A DNA stretch of 64,000 nt from Desulfocurvibacter africanus subsp. africanus DSM 2603 (GTDB lineage Bacteria; Desulfobacterota; Desulfovibrionia; Desulfovibrionales; Desulfovibrionaceae): NCBI RefSeq assembly GCF_000422545.1, contig NZ_AULZ01000011.1, positions 62,001 to 126,000 of the forward strand. Direction: 5' to 3'. Both the position numbers and the translations under genes were made by a program. Under the pieces are notes generated by a model, which saw only the letters and a program-made list of their open reading frames with translations, was not told the origin of the DNA and made no database searches. Below are positions 26,382-35,279 of the stretch, one piece after another. Each line of letters starts with the position of its first letter. Within the stretch, counting starts at the first letter, position 1.

Positions 26382-26861
26382 CTACTGCATGCTCCGTTTC
26401 ATGGCCACGGCACCGGTGCGCGCGACCTCCTTGATGCCGAAGCGCTGCAGGAGGCTAATGAGCGCGAGAATTTTCTCCTCATCACCCGTTGCTTCAAGCG
26501 TTAGTTCATCCGGGCTTACGTCCACCACTTTGCAGCGGAAGATGTCCGCGATGCGCAGCACCTCGGCGCGTCCGGCATCGCCGGCGTGCACCTTGATAAG
26601 CGCCATGCGTCGTTGGATGGACTTGACCTCGTTGATATGCACGACCTTGATCACCGTGACCAACTTGCGCAACTGCTTGATGATCTGCTCGATGATCGCA
26701 GCATCGCCTTCGGTCGTGATGGTCATGTGCGATACGCCTTCATCCAGGGTGGGTGCCACATTGAGGGATTCGATATTGAATCCTCGGCCGCTGAACAGGC
26801 CGGCCACCCGCGCAAGGACGCCCGGCTCGTTTTCCACGAGGACCGAGAGCACGTGTTTCAT
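26382..26861 (-). CDS. ilvN: Acetolactate synthase small (regulatory) subunit
   Basis: Regulatory subunit that binds valine and stimulates IlvB. The ACT domain reads HVLSVLVENEPGVLARVAGL FSGRGFNIESLNVAPT, and the C-terminal domain has RMALIKVHAGDAGRAEVLRI. Length 159 is typical. ATG 26861 has AGGTGG six bases upstream; a GTG start at 26870 directly after the ilvB stop is also open. Gene order ilvB-ilvN-ilvC. Confidence 0.95.
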   Translation of the reverse strand: MKHVLSVLVENEPGVLARVAGLFSGRGFNIESLNVAPTLDEGVSHMTITTEGDAAIIEQIIKQLRKLVTVIKVVHINEVKSIQRRMALIKVHAGDAGRAEVLRIADIFRCKVVDVSPDELTLEATGDEEKILALISLLQRFGIKEVARTGAVAMKRSMQ

Positions 26862-26870
26862 GGCGCCCAC

Positions 26871-28568
26871 CTAGACGAGAAGCATCTCGGTTAAGGATTT
26901 TCCGGCCGGCACCATGGGGTAGACGTTTTCCTCGGGGCAGACCGTCACGTCCACGATGACCGTATTGTTCAGGGCAAAGGCCTTCTGGAGCGTCGGTATG
27001 AGGTCCGCTTCCCGCGTCACACGGAATCCGGCGGCGCCGTATGCCTCGGCCAGCTTGACGAAATCGGGCTGGGCATCCATGCATGTGGCGCAATAATTCT
27101 TCTTGTAGAAGAGTTCCTGCCACTGGCGCACCATGCCCAAATTGCGGTTGTTGAGGATGACGATCTTCACCGGCAGCTTGTAACAGACTGCCGTGGCCAA
27201 CTCCTGGCTGTTCATCTGGATTGAACCGTCACCCGCGATGTCGATAACCAGCTTGTCGGGAAAAGCCATCTGAGCGCCGATGGCGGCCGGAAAGCCGAAG
27301 CCCATGGTGCCCAGGCCACCCGAGGAGATGCAGGTGCGGGGCTTCTGGAATCCGTAGAACTGGGCGGCCCACATTTGGTTCTGCCCCACTTCGGTGCAGA
27401 TAATGGCCTCGCCCTTGGTCAACTCGTAAATGGCCTCGACGACCGTCTGGGGCTTGATGACGCCATTTTCCCGATTGTAGCGCAGGGGATGCTCCACAGC
27501 CCAGGCACGGACCGTCTCGACCCAATCCTTATGATCATCGGATGCCGTGAACTCTTCCGGCTTGGCTTCCATCTCCTGACGCAACTCCGACAGTGCCGTC
27601 TTGCAGTCCGCCACAACGGGCACGTGCACATTCACGTTCTTGCGAATGGAGGTCGGGTCGATATCAACGTGCACGATGGTGGCGTTGGGCGCGAAGGTAC
27701 TGACCTTGCCCGTGACCCGGTCGTCGAAGCGCGCTCCGATGGCCAGGAGGAGGTCGGCATTATTCACGGCCATATTGGCGGCATAAGTACCGTGCATGCC
27801 AAGCATGCCCAGCCACAGCGGGTCGGCGGCCGGAAAAGCGCCCAGGCCCATGAGCGTGGCCGTGACCGGAACATTAAACGTCCGGGCCAGCCAGGTCAGA
27901 TCTTCGGAAGCATCCGAGGATATGACGCCGCCGCCTGCGTAGATGAGCGGCTTCTTGGAACTCTTGAGCAGTTCCAAGACTTTGCGCAGCTGTTTCACAT
28001 TGGGTTTCAAGTTGGGCTGGTAACTGCGCATCTTGATCTGCTCGGCCTTGGGGAACACGAAACTGGTGATCTGCTGCTGGACATCCTTGGGTATATCCAC
28101 CAAGACCGGGCCCGGCCGCCCGGTCTTGGCGAGATAAAATGCCCTGCGAAGCGTCAGCGCCAGATCATCCACGCTCTTCACCAGGTAGTTGTGCTTGGTG
28201 CACGGCCTGGTGATGCCGACGATGTCAACTTCCTGGAAGGCGTCGTTGCCGATGAGCGGCGTAGGCACCTGCCCGGTGATGATGACCACGGGTATGGAGT
28301 CCATGTAGGCCGTGGCAATGCCCGTGACCGTGTTGGTGGCGCCGGGGCCGGAAGTGGCCAAGCAGACGCCTACTTTACCAGTGGCTCGGGCATACCCGTC
28401 CGCCGCGTGGATTGCGCCCTGCTCGTGGCGCACGAGGACGTGCTTGAAGGGATAGTTGGGGAGTTGGTCATAAATATCAATGACGGCTCCCCCAGGAAAA
28501 CCGAAGACGACCTCAACGCCCTCGAGCCTCAGACATTCGAGCAGAATCTGAGCTCCGCTGAGCTCCAT
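26871..28568 (-). CDS. ilvB: Acetolactate synthase large (catalytic) subunit
   Basis: Thiamine-diphosphate enzyme making 2-acetolactate. [15 protein letters not shown] and the catalytic Glu in [16 protein letters not shown] lie in the first domain. The ThDP motif [20 protein letters not shown] followed by ILNN lies in the last domain. At 565 residues it has normal length. Start [11 protein letters not shown] at 28568 follows GGAGG; the open frame to 28631 runs into the preceding gene. It begins a few bases after the DUF465 stop, so it may share that operon. Confidence 0.96.
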   Translation of the reverse strand: MELSGAQILLECLRLEGVEVVFGFPGGAVIDIYDQLPNYPFKHVLVRHEQGAIHAADGYARATGKVGVCLATSGPGATNTVTGIATAYMDSIPVVIITGQVPTPLIGNDAFQEVDIVGITRPCTKHNYLVKSVDDLALTLRRAFYLAKTGRPGPVLVDIPKDVQQQITSFVFPKAEQIKMRSYQPNLKPNVKQLRKVLELLKSSKKPLIYAGGGVISSDASEDLTWLARTFNVPVTATLMGLGAFPAADPLWLGMLGMHGTYAANMAVNNADLLLAIGARFDDRVTGKVSTFAPNATIVHVDIDPTSIRKNVNVHVPVVADCKTALSELRQEMEAKPEEFTASDDHKDWVETVRAWAVEHPLRYNRENGVIKPQTVVEAIYELTKGEAIICTEVGQNQMWAAQFYGFQKPRTCISSGGLGTMGFGFPAAIGAQMAFPDKLVIDIAGDGSIQMNSQELATAVCYKLPVKIVILNNRNLGMVRQWQELFYKKNYCATCMDAQPDFVKLAEAYGAAGFRVTREADLIPTLQKAFALNNTVIVDVTVCPEENVYPMVPAGKSLTEMLLV

Positions 28569-28572
28569 AGGA

Positions 28573-28803
28573 TCATGCCTCCGCTGATTTGTAACGCTCC
28601 AGAAGCTGTTGCAGCTTTGTCTTGCCCGCAAGCTTCTTTTTCTTGAGTTCCCTGACCTCAGTTTCTTCCACGGGGGTTAGCGCGGGCTTTTTTAGTAGCT
28701 TCTCTAGCCGTTGTTCATAATCGGCATGGAGGTCCCAAAGCGCTTTGAGCTCATTGTCTTTTTGTCCGTACTTCTTGATGAGTTCAATCTCATGCTGTTC
28801 CAT
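28573..28803 (-). CDS. DUF465/YdcH family protein
   Basis: A 76-residue, highly charged helical hairpin: [20 protein letters not shown], with [14 protein letters not shown] and [20 protein letters not shown]. The HxxL..K(K)xLK pattern identifies DUF465. The function is unknown. GGAG sites lie upstream of ATG 28803. It is packed between DUF167 and ilvB. Confidence 0.85.
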   Translation of the reverse strand: MEQHEIELIKKYGQKDNELKALWDLHADYEQRLEKLLKKPALTPVEETEVRELKKKKLAGKTKLQQLLERYKSAEA

Positions 28804-28829
28804 GGGAGTCCTCTCCTTTTTTATTACCA

Positions 28830-29159
28830 CTAATCCATCATTACGGCAGACCACTTTGGTTCGGTTGCCGAATGTATGAGCAGCGATTTGCGCCGACTGG
28901 TCAAACCGTTCTCAAGTAAAACCTGATTTTTTCGTAGGCCAAGAAGGCCGGCAATATAGACAACCAAAGCTTTGTTAGCCTTGTTGTCCACGGGAGGAGC
29001 AGACAGCTTTATCTTGCAGCAATCTTGGTACAGACCGACGGGCTCATTGCGATTCGCACCTGGCTGCACCCATATGTTGAGCCTCCAGACCCCCGGCTCA
29101 ATGCTGATTACGCAGCCGGGTAGTGCTGATGCGGCAGATGTGGCTGAACTTCTTTTCAC
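28830..29159 (-). CDS. DUF167/UPF0235 family protein (YggU-like)
   Basis: A 109-residue protein with LNIWVQPGANRNEPVGLYQD and KIKLSAPPVDNKANKALVVY, the conserved core of the UPF0235 family. Function is unassigned, though the gene is frequently linked to yggT and division genes, as here. Start GTG 29159 overlaps the stop of the divIVA gene (GTGA). Confidence 0.9.
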   Translation of the reverse strand: MKRSSATSAASALPGCVISIEPGVWRLNIWVQPGANRNEPVGLYQDCCKIKLSAPPVDNKANKALVVYIAGLLGLRKNQVLLENGLTSRRKSLLIHSATEPKWSAVMMD

Positions 29160-29659
29160 TTTGCCTTTTTGAAGAACTTCAGTTTGGATTCCAGAGCCTC
29201 AAGTTGCTCCTGATCCTGATTCTCCATCTCGAGCATGCGCAGATGCGCATCGAGAAGGCTGCGAAGCTTGACCTCGAACTGAGTGCGCTGCCGTTTGAGT
29301 TCGGTGATATCCTCATGAAGTTGAGCCAGGCGCAGGTGCGCGCGATTGAGTATGGCCTCGGCCTTGGCTTGTGCTTCGTCGATGATGAGTTGAGCTTCGC
29401 GACGGGCATTGGCCTTGAGGTCGTCTATCATGCGCTGCGTCGTCATGAGCGTATCGCGCAGAGTCTCCTCGCGCTGCTTATGTTCGGCGAGGCTGGCCTC
29501 CAGGTCTGCGATACGGCGGTGCAACTCCTTCTTGTCTTCAGAAAGGTCGCCGATAGCTTCGGCTGCTTCTTGAAGAAGCTGATCCACCTCCGTACGGCAA
29601 TAACCGCGGAACCTTTTGCTAAAGCGCTTGTTGAGCAAATCTATCTTGGACAAATTCAT
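29156..29659 (-). CDS. divIVA: DivIVA-domain coiled-coil protein
   Basis: The N-terminal NLSKIDLLNKRFSKRFRGYCRTEVDQLL is a DivIVA membrane-binding domain, in which F-x-x-x-x-R-G-Y is the core. A long coiled coil follows from about residue 40 to the end. In other bacteria such proteins sense membrane curvature and organise poles or septum. The order yggT-divIVA-DUF167 is similar to Gram-positive ylm clusters. The role in a Gram-negative cell is inference. Confidence 0.88.
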   Translation of the reverse strand: MNLSKIDLLNKRFSKRFRGYCRTEVDQLLQEAAEAIGDLSEDKKELHRRIADLEASLAEHKQREETLRDTLMTTQRMIDDLKANARREAQLIIDEAQAKAEAILNRAHLRLAQLHEDITELKRQRTQFEVKLRSLLDAHLRMLEMENQDQEQLEALESKLKFFKKAK

Positions 29660-29666
29660 GATTTAA

Positions 29667-29966
29667 TCACCGCATAGTGAATGCTAATTGAAGAAGACTC
29701 TGCACCACGAAAATCTTTAGAAATTGAATGCCAAGCAACACCACCAGGGGTGTAAGATCGAACCCGCCGACGATAAGAAAGGGCATCCAACGCCGCAAGC
29801 GCATGAAAACCGGCTCTGTCAGGTTGCGCAGAATCCGGACTATGGGGTTATATGGATCTGGATTCACCCACGAAAGAAGTGCGGAGATGATGACGATCCA
29901 GAAGTAGATGGAAAGAATCGCCTCAATGACTACGGCGATGGCCTGCAGGAAATTGCTCAGGAACAT
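29667..29966 (-). CDS. YggT family membrane protein
   Basis: A 99-residue protein with two membrane helices (AVVIEAILSIYFWIVIISAL; LTPLVVLLGIQFLKIFVV) and the conserved link SWVNPDPYNPIVRILRNLTE, which defines YggT. Possible role in osmotic tolerance or division by family literature; not shown here. ATG 29966 has GGGGAGG four bases upstream; the frame to 30050 is unsupported. Confidence 0.9.
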   Translation of the reverse strand: MFLSNFLQAIAVVIEAILSIYFWIVIISALLSWVNPDPYNPIVRILRNLTEPVFMRLRRWMPFLIVGGFDLTPLVVLLGIQFLKIFVVQSLLQLAFTMR

Positions 29967-30062
29967 TGTTCCTCCCCAGGATTGCGGCAGCCCCTGAAAG
30001 ACGGATAGGGCAGTCGCATGGCTAAAAACCTTGCACAGCGAGACCGACAAATCAAGAGATTT

Positions 30063-30740
30063 TTAGGGCATACAGGGTCTACAGCCGGCGTCCACCTGCT
30101 TCAGGCAGGCTGACAATTCCGCATAAGCGGAGAGGTGCAGTTCGGCCGACAGGCGCTCGTTGCGGTATGCCCAGAAGCGCACGCCGGCCGCTCTAGCCGT
30201 CTGTTCGTCCACATGGCTATCACCGATGAACACTGCCTCTTCCGGCAGCATGCGCCAGCCATTCAAGATGACGTGCACTCCTTCAGGGCTGGGCTTGGGC
30301 CTGGACACGCAACTGGCCTGGATGACGGGGTTAAAGATGCCGGACAACCCGAAATGCTCCAGGAGCATGTCCATGGTGTTGGTCCGATTCGTGTTCACGC
30401 CCAAGTGAAATCCCTTGCCGCGAAGCCAGGTCAGCAGTTCCGTGAGACCTGTTTCCAGCTGCAGCCACGGCAGGACCATTCGGTAATCGAGCGTCTTACG
30501 GAATTCTTCAGCCTCGGCACGGAATTCTGCCGGTAAAATGCGGTCCAGCGACTCCTGATTGGAGGCGCTGTGCACATACAGCTCCTCCTCACGACTCATG
30601 GGCGGCAGGCCGAAGTGCTCGCGGAAGATATTGTAATAGGCCATATTGGCGGCCATGGAGTCCACGAGCACCCCATCGCAATCGAAGATAAAGCCGCGGA
30701 TGCCAGTGAAGAATTCTTTGTCCAGAAAGGAAATATGCAT
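30063..30740 (-). CDS. HAD-superfamily phosphatase (phosphoglycolate phosphatase-like)
   Basis: HAD motif I FDCDGVLVDSMAANM, motif II VNTNRTNT, motif III lysine in SRPKPSPEG and motif IV FIGDSHVDEQTARAAG are all present, with a helical cap between I and II (subclass IA). The 225-residue size matches Gph or beta-phosphoglucomutase types. Substrate cannot be assigned. It lies 12 bases after the next gene on the same strand. Confidence 0.85.
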   Translation of the reverse strand: MHISFLDKEFFTGIRGFIFDCDGVLVDSMAANMAYYNIFREHFGLPPMSREEELYVHSASNQESLDRILPAEFRAEAEEFRKTLDYRMVLPWLQLETGLTELLTWLRGKGFHLGVNTNRTNTMDMLLEHFGLSGIFNPVIQASCVSRPKPSPEGVHVILNGWRMLPEEAVFIGDSHVDEQTARAAGVRFWAYRNERLSAELHLSAYAELSACLKQVDAGCRPCMP

Positions 30741-30752
30741 GCTGTTACGTCT

Positions 30753-31517
30753 CTAGATCAGGGCCTTTTTGGAATAGGAGACGGAGATTTCACCATTCAG
30801 CCATGGCCGCCTGGCGTCCGTTTTCGAAAGGCCCAGCATCTTCCAGGCAGGAGCCTTGAAGGTGCCTAGACCATTGCCGGCTCCCACCAGCCCCTGCTCT
30901 TCCAGGTCGGCCAGCACTTGCGGGTCATCGGTATAGTAATCGGAGCAATCCGTGAGCAGGAGCATGGCCTCGAACACAGTGCGCCAGGCCGAGGCCAAAG
31001 GGGCGGGCTCCTGTGGGATCTCCAGCGCGTCCTGCAGGCCCATTTCGCGCATCTCCTCGAAATCATCTTCGCTGAACCCGAGAGCCATAGCCAGTTTGGC
31101 GTGTCCACTCTGCACTCCTTCCTGGCAGGCATCAACCTCAAGAACGCGTTGCTCCAGACTGTAAGCTAGCAGGAGCAGGCTCTGGGCCCTGGCCTTGGAG
31201 GCGAAGTCATTCTCCGTGCTCACACCCTCAATCCTTGCACGCAATTCCGAGCGGATAGCCATGCTTGTATGGTCGAAACAATTCTCCTGCTTGCCGACGG
31301 CATGATAGGACAGGTCCTTGATGTTGGAGAACTGTTCGCCAAAGCGCAGGGATTCCTGCACGAAGGCTTTGGCGCTTCTTTCATCCATCGGCAGGCCTGT
31401 GGGTCGGACAGAGCGGCCACCGGTCTGCTCGGCAAAGCCAGGATCGAGGAAGCAGACTTCCAACGGAGCCTCATCGGAGGCGAATTCGAGATGCATGGAT
31501 GGGAAGTAGAGCAACAT
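30753..31517 (-). CDS. Hypothetical protein (254 residues)
   Basis: Acidic soluble protein, MLLYFPSMHLEFASDEAPLE at the start, with internal helical stretches (KARAQSLLLLAYSLEQRVLE; WRTVFEAMLLLTDCSDYYTD) and a C-terminus PAWKMLGLSKTDARRPWLNG. No motif is recognised. GAGGGAG precedes ATG 31517, so it is very likely a real gene. It is followed closely by the HAD phosphatase and preceded by the cysteine-rich gene; the three may form an operon. Confidence 0.7.
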   Translation of the reverse strand: MLLYFPSMHLEFASDEAPLEVCFLDPGFAEQTGGRSVRPTGLPMDERSAKAFVQESLRFGEQFSNIKDLSYHAVGKQENCFDHTSMAIRSELRARIEGVSTENDFASKARAQSLLLLAYSLEQRVLEVDACQEGVQSGHAKLAMALGFSEDDFEEMREMGLQDALEIPQEPAPLASAWRTVFEAMLLLTDCSDYYTDDPQVLADLEEQGLVGAGNGLGTFKAPAWKMLGLSKTDARRPWLNGEISVSYSKKALI

Positions 31518-31553
31518 GGTCTCCCTCGCCACGCTGGTTGTGCAACTGAGCAC

Positions 31554-31988
31554 TCAGCGAGATTTAAATCTGCGGCACATGCCCTGACATGCGGGCAGCC
31601 GCAGCACACACACATCGTCCAGGAGATGGATGCAGTTGACTACCGCCACGTCGCCGCCAGAGGTAAACTCCTGGCACTGCAGCGGACCCTCGGCCAATTT
31701 GCGGAAGCGCTTGTCCCATATGCGGCCAGCCGTTTCGTCGTCCAACTGAAAGACTTCGGCCTGGTCGAGAAACTGGTCATACTCATCCTCCCAACGCGTC
31801 AGAACGACACAACGAAAGCCCGTCTGAAAGCCAGGATTAAGGCGCTCCTCGTAGATGCAGTGGCCTTGCGCGTAATACGCGCACTCCCTTCCGGGCATCC
31901 GGCTGATTATCGCTCTGTTTCTGTCCATCCTCTTCGCGTGGGGGAAGCTATTAACCCGCTTGCCTTCCTTTGCGCAATGTTCTTTCAT
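31554..31988 (-). CDS. Cysteine-rich hypothetical protein (144 residues)
   Basis: Seven or more cysteines are arranged in pairs: [26 protein letters not shown], then [20 protein letters not shown] near the C-terminus. The spacing suggests a metal or Fe-S site, which is inference. The start at 31988 has GAGG five bases upstream. The open frame reaches 32474, but that part crosses tatA antisense and repeat copy 4 and is not coding. Confidence 0.65.
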   Translation of the reverse strand: MKEHCAKEGKRVNSFPHAKRMDRNRAIISRMPGRECAYYAQGHCIYEERLNPGFQTGFRCVVLTRWEDEYDQFLDQAEVFQLDDETAGRIWDKRFRKLAEGPLQCQEFTSGGDVAVVNCIHLLDDVCVLRLPACQGMCRRFKSR

Positions 31989-32118
31989 GCCTACCTCACC
32001 TGCGCCGCAGCAATCAGCAAAAGCCGCTTCAGCCATGCAGCCGCGCGTCCAAACGCGCCTTGACCTCATCAAAAGGCGCGTGTATAGCCCGAGTCTACTC
32101 GTAAATGGAGGCGCTTTC

Positions 32119-32325
32119 ATGTTTGGAATCGGAATGCCTGAACTGATCATCATTTTGGTGATCATTCTCATCATTTTCGGCGCTAACAAACTGCCGGAAA
32201 TCGGCGGAGGACTCGGGCGGGCCATCAAGAATTTTCGCAAGGCCACCAACGAGCCCGAGGAGATCGACATCACTCCAAAGAACAATAAAGACTCCGGGGA
32301 AAAATCCAAGGACGAATCGAAATAA
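32119..32325 (+). CDS. tatA: Sec-independent translocase protein TatA
   Basis: A 68-residue protein: [20 protein letters not shown] membrane helix, [20 protein letters not shown] hinge and amphipathic helix, then an acidic/lysine-rich tail. The F-G motif after the helix is diagnostic of TatA/E. It has TGGAGG eight bases upstream and its own terminator downstream. No tatC is adjacent. Confidence 0.93.
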   Translation: MFGIGMPELIIILVIILIIFGANKLPEIGGGLGRAIKNFRKATNEPEEIDITPKNNKDSGEKSKDESK

Positions 32326-32350
32326 TCTGCGGGAAAAGACGTGGCAAGTA

Positions 32351-32380
32351 CCGGAAAGCGCAAGCTTTCCGGTTTTTTTT
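32351..32380 (+). terminator. Rho-independent terminator of tatA
   Basis: CCGGAAAGC, loop GCAA, GCTTTCCGG, then eight T: a perfect 9-bp stem with a GNRA-type loop, 26 bases after the tatA stop. Confidence 0.96.
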
Positions 32381-32398
32381 GGTCCAACTCAGCCCTGT

Positions 32399-32526
32399 TA
32401 GAGCATTTTGCTTTTGAAAATGCTCTGCAAGCCATGCGTCGGCATGGCTTGCCGCCGCGTAGGCGTAGGCGCAATTCACTTGCGCCGTCAACGCCGGAGC
32501 GGGCGTCTTAAAAGCAATCTGCTCTA
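32399..32526 (-). repeat. TA-flanked hairpin repeat, copy 4 (inverted)
   Basis: Full-length 128-bp copy in the opposite orientation: TAGAGCATTTTGCTTTTG at the left and AAAAGCAATCTGCTCTA at the right. Internal stems GCAAGCCATGC/GCATGGCTTGC and GGCGCAA/TTGCGCC are conserved. It is inserted 18 bases past the tatA terminator. Confidence 0.93.
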
Positions 32527-32529
32527 GAC

Positions 32530-32559
32530 TGTTGAAAACCGTTCTGGACTTTTTCAACA
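32530..32559. terminator. Hairpin downstream of pgsA
   Basis: TGTTGAAAA...TTTTCAACA, a 9-bp inverted repeat with a 12-nt loop. It lies 66 bases beyond the pgsA stop, on the side where pgsA transcription would end, and could serve as its terminator. Confidence 0.45.
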
Positions 32560-32624
32560 CCGTATTGGTTTGACGCCCAGCATCCGGGGAGCCATCCTGA
32601 CCGCACAGCCATTTCAATGAGATG

Positions 32625-33188
32625 CTATGCCTCGTCTTTGACCATGGCCATGCCACGCACGATATACTGGGCGGCCGTCAGCACGGTCAGCCCGGAAACT
32701 CCGGCCAACAACAGCAGTCGAACTGCATTCTGATCAAAGCCGAATGTCTGCTCCAGGAGTACGAAAAGCACCAGGGATATCTGCAGCAAGGTATTGAGCT
32801 TACTGGTCCAAGCAGGCCTGGCTATGTTCTTGACGTCAATGCCCCAAAAATTGAGAACGAGCAGGCCGCCGATAATGAGCGCATCCCGGCTCACGACGAG
32901 AACGGCCAAAAAGTCGGGCAGCCAACCTTTTACGGCTAAAGTGATGAAGCTGGCATCCAGGAGCACCTTGTCGGCAAGAGGATCCAGCATAGCCCCGAGC
33001 TTGGAACGCTGCCGGAGGACCCTGGCCAGAAACCCGTCCAGGCCATCCGTGAATCCCGCCACTGCGAACAGGATCCACGCCAGGGTGAACCACTCCTGCA
33101 AAAAGGCCATGATGAAGCCGGGAGTGAGCAGGATGCGCACCATGGTCAGGAGATTTGGCAGTGTCCAGTTCCTGTTCAGCTCCTCCAT
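32625..33188 (-). CDS. pgsA: CDP-alcohol phosphatidyltransferase, probably phosphatidylglycerophosphate synthase
   Basis: Makes phosphatidylglycerophosphate from CDP-diacylglycerol. The CDP-alcohol motif is complete: TDGLDGFLARVLRQRSKLGA followed by MLDPLADK, with all Asp ligands. About five membrane segments fill 187 residues, and NLLTMVRILLTPGF at the N-terminus is typical of PgsA. It is followed by nothing on its strand until the repeat. The specific alcohol is inferred from the family branch. Confidence 0.88.
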   Translation of the reverse strand: MEELNRNWTLPNLLTMVRILLTPGFIMAFLQEWFTLAWILFAVAGFTDGLDGFLARVLRQRSKLGAMLDPLADKVLLDASFITLAVKGWLPDFLAVLVVSRDALIIGGLLVLNFWGIDVKNIARPAWTSKLNTLLQISLVLFVLLEQTFGFDQNAVRLLLLAGVSGLTVLTAAQYIVRGMAMVKDEA

Positions 33189-33221
33189 GCTCTCTGCCCC
33201 GCCCTTAAGCTAAGGTGTGAA

Positions 33222-34190
33222 TCAGGGCGCCGCTAGCTGAGATCCGGCGGTCGGCTGTACATCGAGCGCGGCATCCGGTGAATGCAGAAGCACAGTAAGC
33301 CCCTGTGATGCAAGCCTGACGTCCAAGGCTTGCTGAACTTCTTGCACTTTGTCCGTAAGAATCTGCCAACGCGCGGTCAAGCCACCGGCCTCCAGGGATA
33401 CATCCACGAGCTCTGCGGCGGATACGCTATGTTCCCATGTCTGCAGCTCTTCGTCAAAGATACGGATATCATCCGGTGCCTTCCAGCCCACCACCTGCAC
33501 GCTCATGGCCTTGTTGCCCCTGGCTGCCATACCCGTGCGAGAAAAATAATTGCCCCACAAGGTCAGCCACAGGACCTCCAGATCCTTTGAGCGGCTGCGC
33601 CATTCCCCCACGTCGGACTCCAGGTGCCCGGACCAGACATCCTGCGGCCCACTCTCCAGGGTCAGCCTGGGCTTGACTCCATGGATGGAAGAAAGGCCAG
33701 AGAGAAACTGCAGCCTGGTGATCTGCTCTCCAATCGAGCCCATGCCCTGCCCCATGGACAGAGTATAGGGCAAGAAAGCATCCACTGTGTACAGGATGCC
33801 CAAGTCCTGCAGCATTTTCTTGAGGGCGTTGCGATTGACCGCGACATGGGCATAGATGCGCACGCCATTGGAAATGTGCTCGTTGGATACGTCGGAGTAT
33901 CCTTGGATGTACTTGGCCGACCGGTTAGACAGGAAAGAATAGAGCAACTCGCTACGCAACGGTTGAAGTTGGCCCGGCAAGAGATCCAGAGCTTCATTAT
34001 AGACTGCGCGGGTAAAGGCGGCTTGCAGGGCTCTAGCCTGGAGTTGCTGCTGGCTCTCCCCTTCCATGCGCAAGACGTCAAGTTCGATATCCGCTGCCAG
34101 GGCAGGAGACACCCCCATCAGGCCAACAATCAAAAGGCCGACGATCTGGGCCAGACACGCAAGGCATCTGCGGACAAGCGCTCTTTTCAT
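33222..34190 (-). CDS. DUF2066-like exported protein
   Basis: Signal peptide CLAQIVGLLIVGLMGVSPAL-AA, then a 290-residue periplasmic domain with RALQAAFTRAVYNEALDLLP and VRIYAHVAVNRNALKKMLQD. This resembles the DUF2066 family, whose function is unknown and which is often found near pgsA or miaA-type genes. Start MKRALVRR at 34190 begins a normal signal sequence; the upstream frame to 34238 is unsupported. The family call is tentative. Confidence 0.6.
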   Translation of the reverse strand: MKRALVRRCLACLAQIVGLLIVGLMGVSPALAADIELDVLRMEGESQQQLQARALQAAFTRAVYNEALDLLPGQLQPLRSELLYSFLSNRSAKYIQGYSDVSNEHISNGVRIYAHVAVNRNALKKMLQDLGILYTVDAFLPYTLSMGQGMGSIGEQITRLQFLSGLSSIHGVKPRLTLESGPQDVWSGHLESDVGEWRSRSKDLEVLWLTLWGNYFSRTGMAARGNKAMSVQVVGWKAPDDIRIFDEELQTWEHSVSAAELVDVSLEAGGLTARWQILTDKVQEVQQALDVRLASQGLTVLLHSPDAALDVQPTAGSQLAAP

Positions 34191-34340
34191 GGTCTTCACT
34201 GTGTTACTGTTTTGATCTTGGGAGATATGGCGGAGCATGCGGCATCCTGTGCGGTTTCGTTCTGTCTACTTCCGTTTATGGTTTTTGGCAATGTAACTAC
34301 GACTCCAATGCCGGTAATGCTCACCCTCCACAAGGCCATG

Positions 34341-35276
34341 TCAGTCTTTAACGCCGTGGAGCCAGCGTTGCGCAAGGCCCAGCATGGCCGGATAATCAGC
34401 CGGAGCAAACCAGTGGATGCCCGCATCGCGCCGAAACCAGGTCAACTGGCGCTTGGCGTAGGCTCGCGTATGTTTTAGCCAGATGCGCTTGGCCTCTTCC
34501 AGACTCGTCCTGCCGAGAATGACATCCAGCAGTTCGCGGCAGCCAATACCCGTGAAGCCTGATGCATGCTCGTCCGGGCATAGGGCGTACGCCCGGCGCA
34601 TCTCCTCCAGCGCGCCGGCCTCAAGCATGCGCTCGATGCGCAACGCCAGTCTGGTTTCCAGATCCGTCATGTCCAGAACGACACCGATCTTCAGGGCATC
34701 GTAGCGTGGACTTGCAGCCTGGGCTTGCTGCAAGTCGTGCCATTCCGAGAAGGTACGCCCGGTAGCGGCGTGCACTTCCAGGGCGCGCGTGATGCGCTGG
34801 CGGTCATTGATGTGGATCTTGGCTGCATAGCGCGGATCGACGGCCGTAAGCCGCTCATGCAGTCTAGCCGTGCCCTGACTGTCGCACTCAGCCTGCACCG
34901 ACTGGCGAATCTCGGCCGGCACCGGAGGGATCTCGGCCAATCCGAGCAGCAGGCCATCCAGATACATGCCCGTGCCGCCCACCAGAATCGGCAGCAGCCC
35001 TTTTTCGCGCAGTTTCGCCATGGAGTCCTCGGCCATGGCTATGAATGCGCCCGCGCTGATGGACTCGCACGGATCCAGAAAGCCGTACAGGAGGTGCGGA
35101 ACTGCGCGTCGCTCCTCATGACTAGGTTGGGCCGTAACAATGGGCAGATAACGGTAGACCTGGCGTGAGTCGAAATTGACCACACCGCCGTGCAAGCCTT
35201 CGGCTAGGGCCACCGACGCATCGGTCTTTCCCGCGCCCGTGGGGCCGAGGATACAGAGAACCTTCGGGAGCGTCAT
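34341..35276 (-). CDS. miaA: tRNA dimethylallyltransferase MiaA
   Basis: Adds the dimethylallyl group to A37 of tRNAs reading UNN codons. P-loop LGPTGAGKTDASVALA, DSRQVYRYLPIVTAQPS and VGGTGMYLDGLLLGLAEIPP are all family marks, and the C-terminal swinging domain ends KHTRAYAKRQLTWFR. 311 residues. The start lies four bases after the aminopeptidase gene's stop, suggesting coupled expression. Confidence 0.96.
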   Translation of the reverse strand: MTLPKVLCILGPTGAGKTDASVALAEGLHGGVVNFDSRQVYRYLPIVTAQPSHEERRAVPHLLYGFLDPCESISAGAFIAMAEDSMAKLREKGLLPILVGGTGMYLDGLLLGLAEIPPVPAEIRQSVQAECDSQGTARLHERLTAVDPRYAAKIHINDRQRITRALEVHAATGRTFSEWHDLQQAQAASPRYDALKIGVVLDMTDLETRLALRIERMLEAGALEEMRRAYALCPDEHASGFTGIGCRELLDVILGRTSLEEAKRIWLKHTRAYAKRQLTWFRRDAGIHWFAPADYPAMLGLAQRWLHGVKD

Positions 35277-35279
35277 GAT

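Noticed and set aside
27375-28646. 423-codon forward frame antisense to ilvB
   Set aside because: It is a shadow of a high-GC coding region; ilvB has full family motifs on the other strand and this frame has none.
31989-32474. N-terminal extension of the cysteine-rich gene
   Set aside because: It runs antisense through tatA, its terminator and repeat copy 4; a ribosome site supports the start at 31988.
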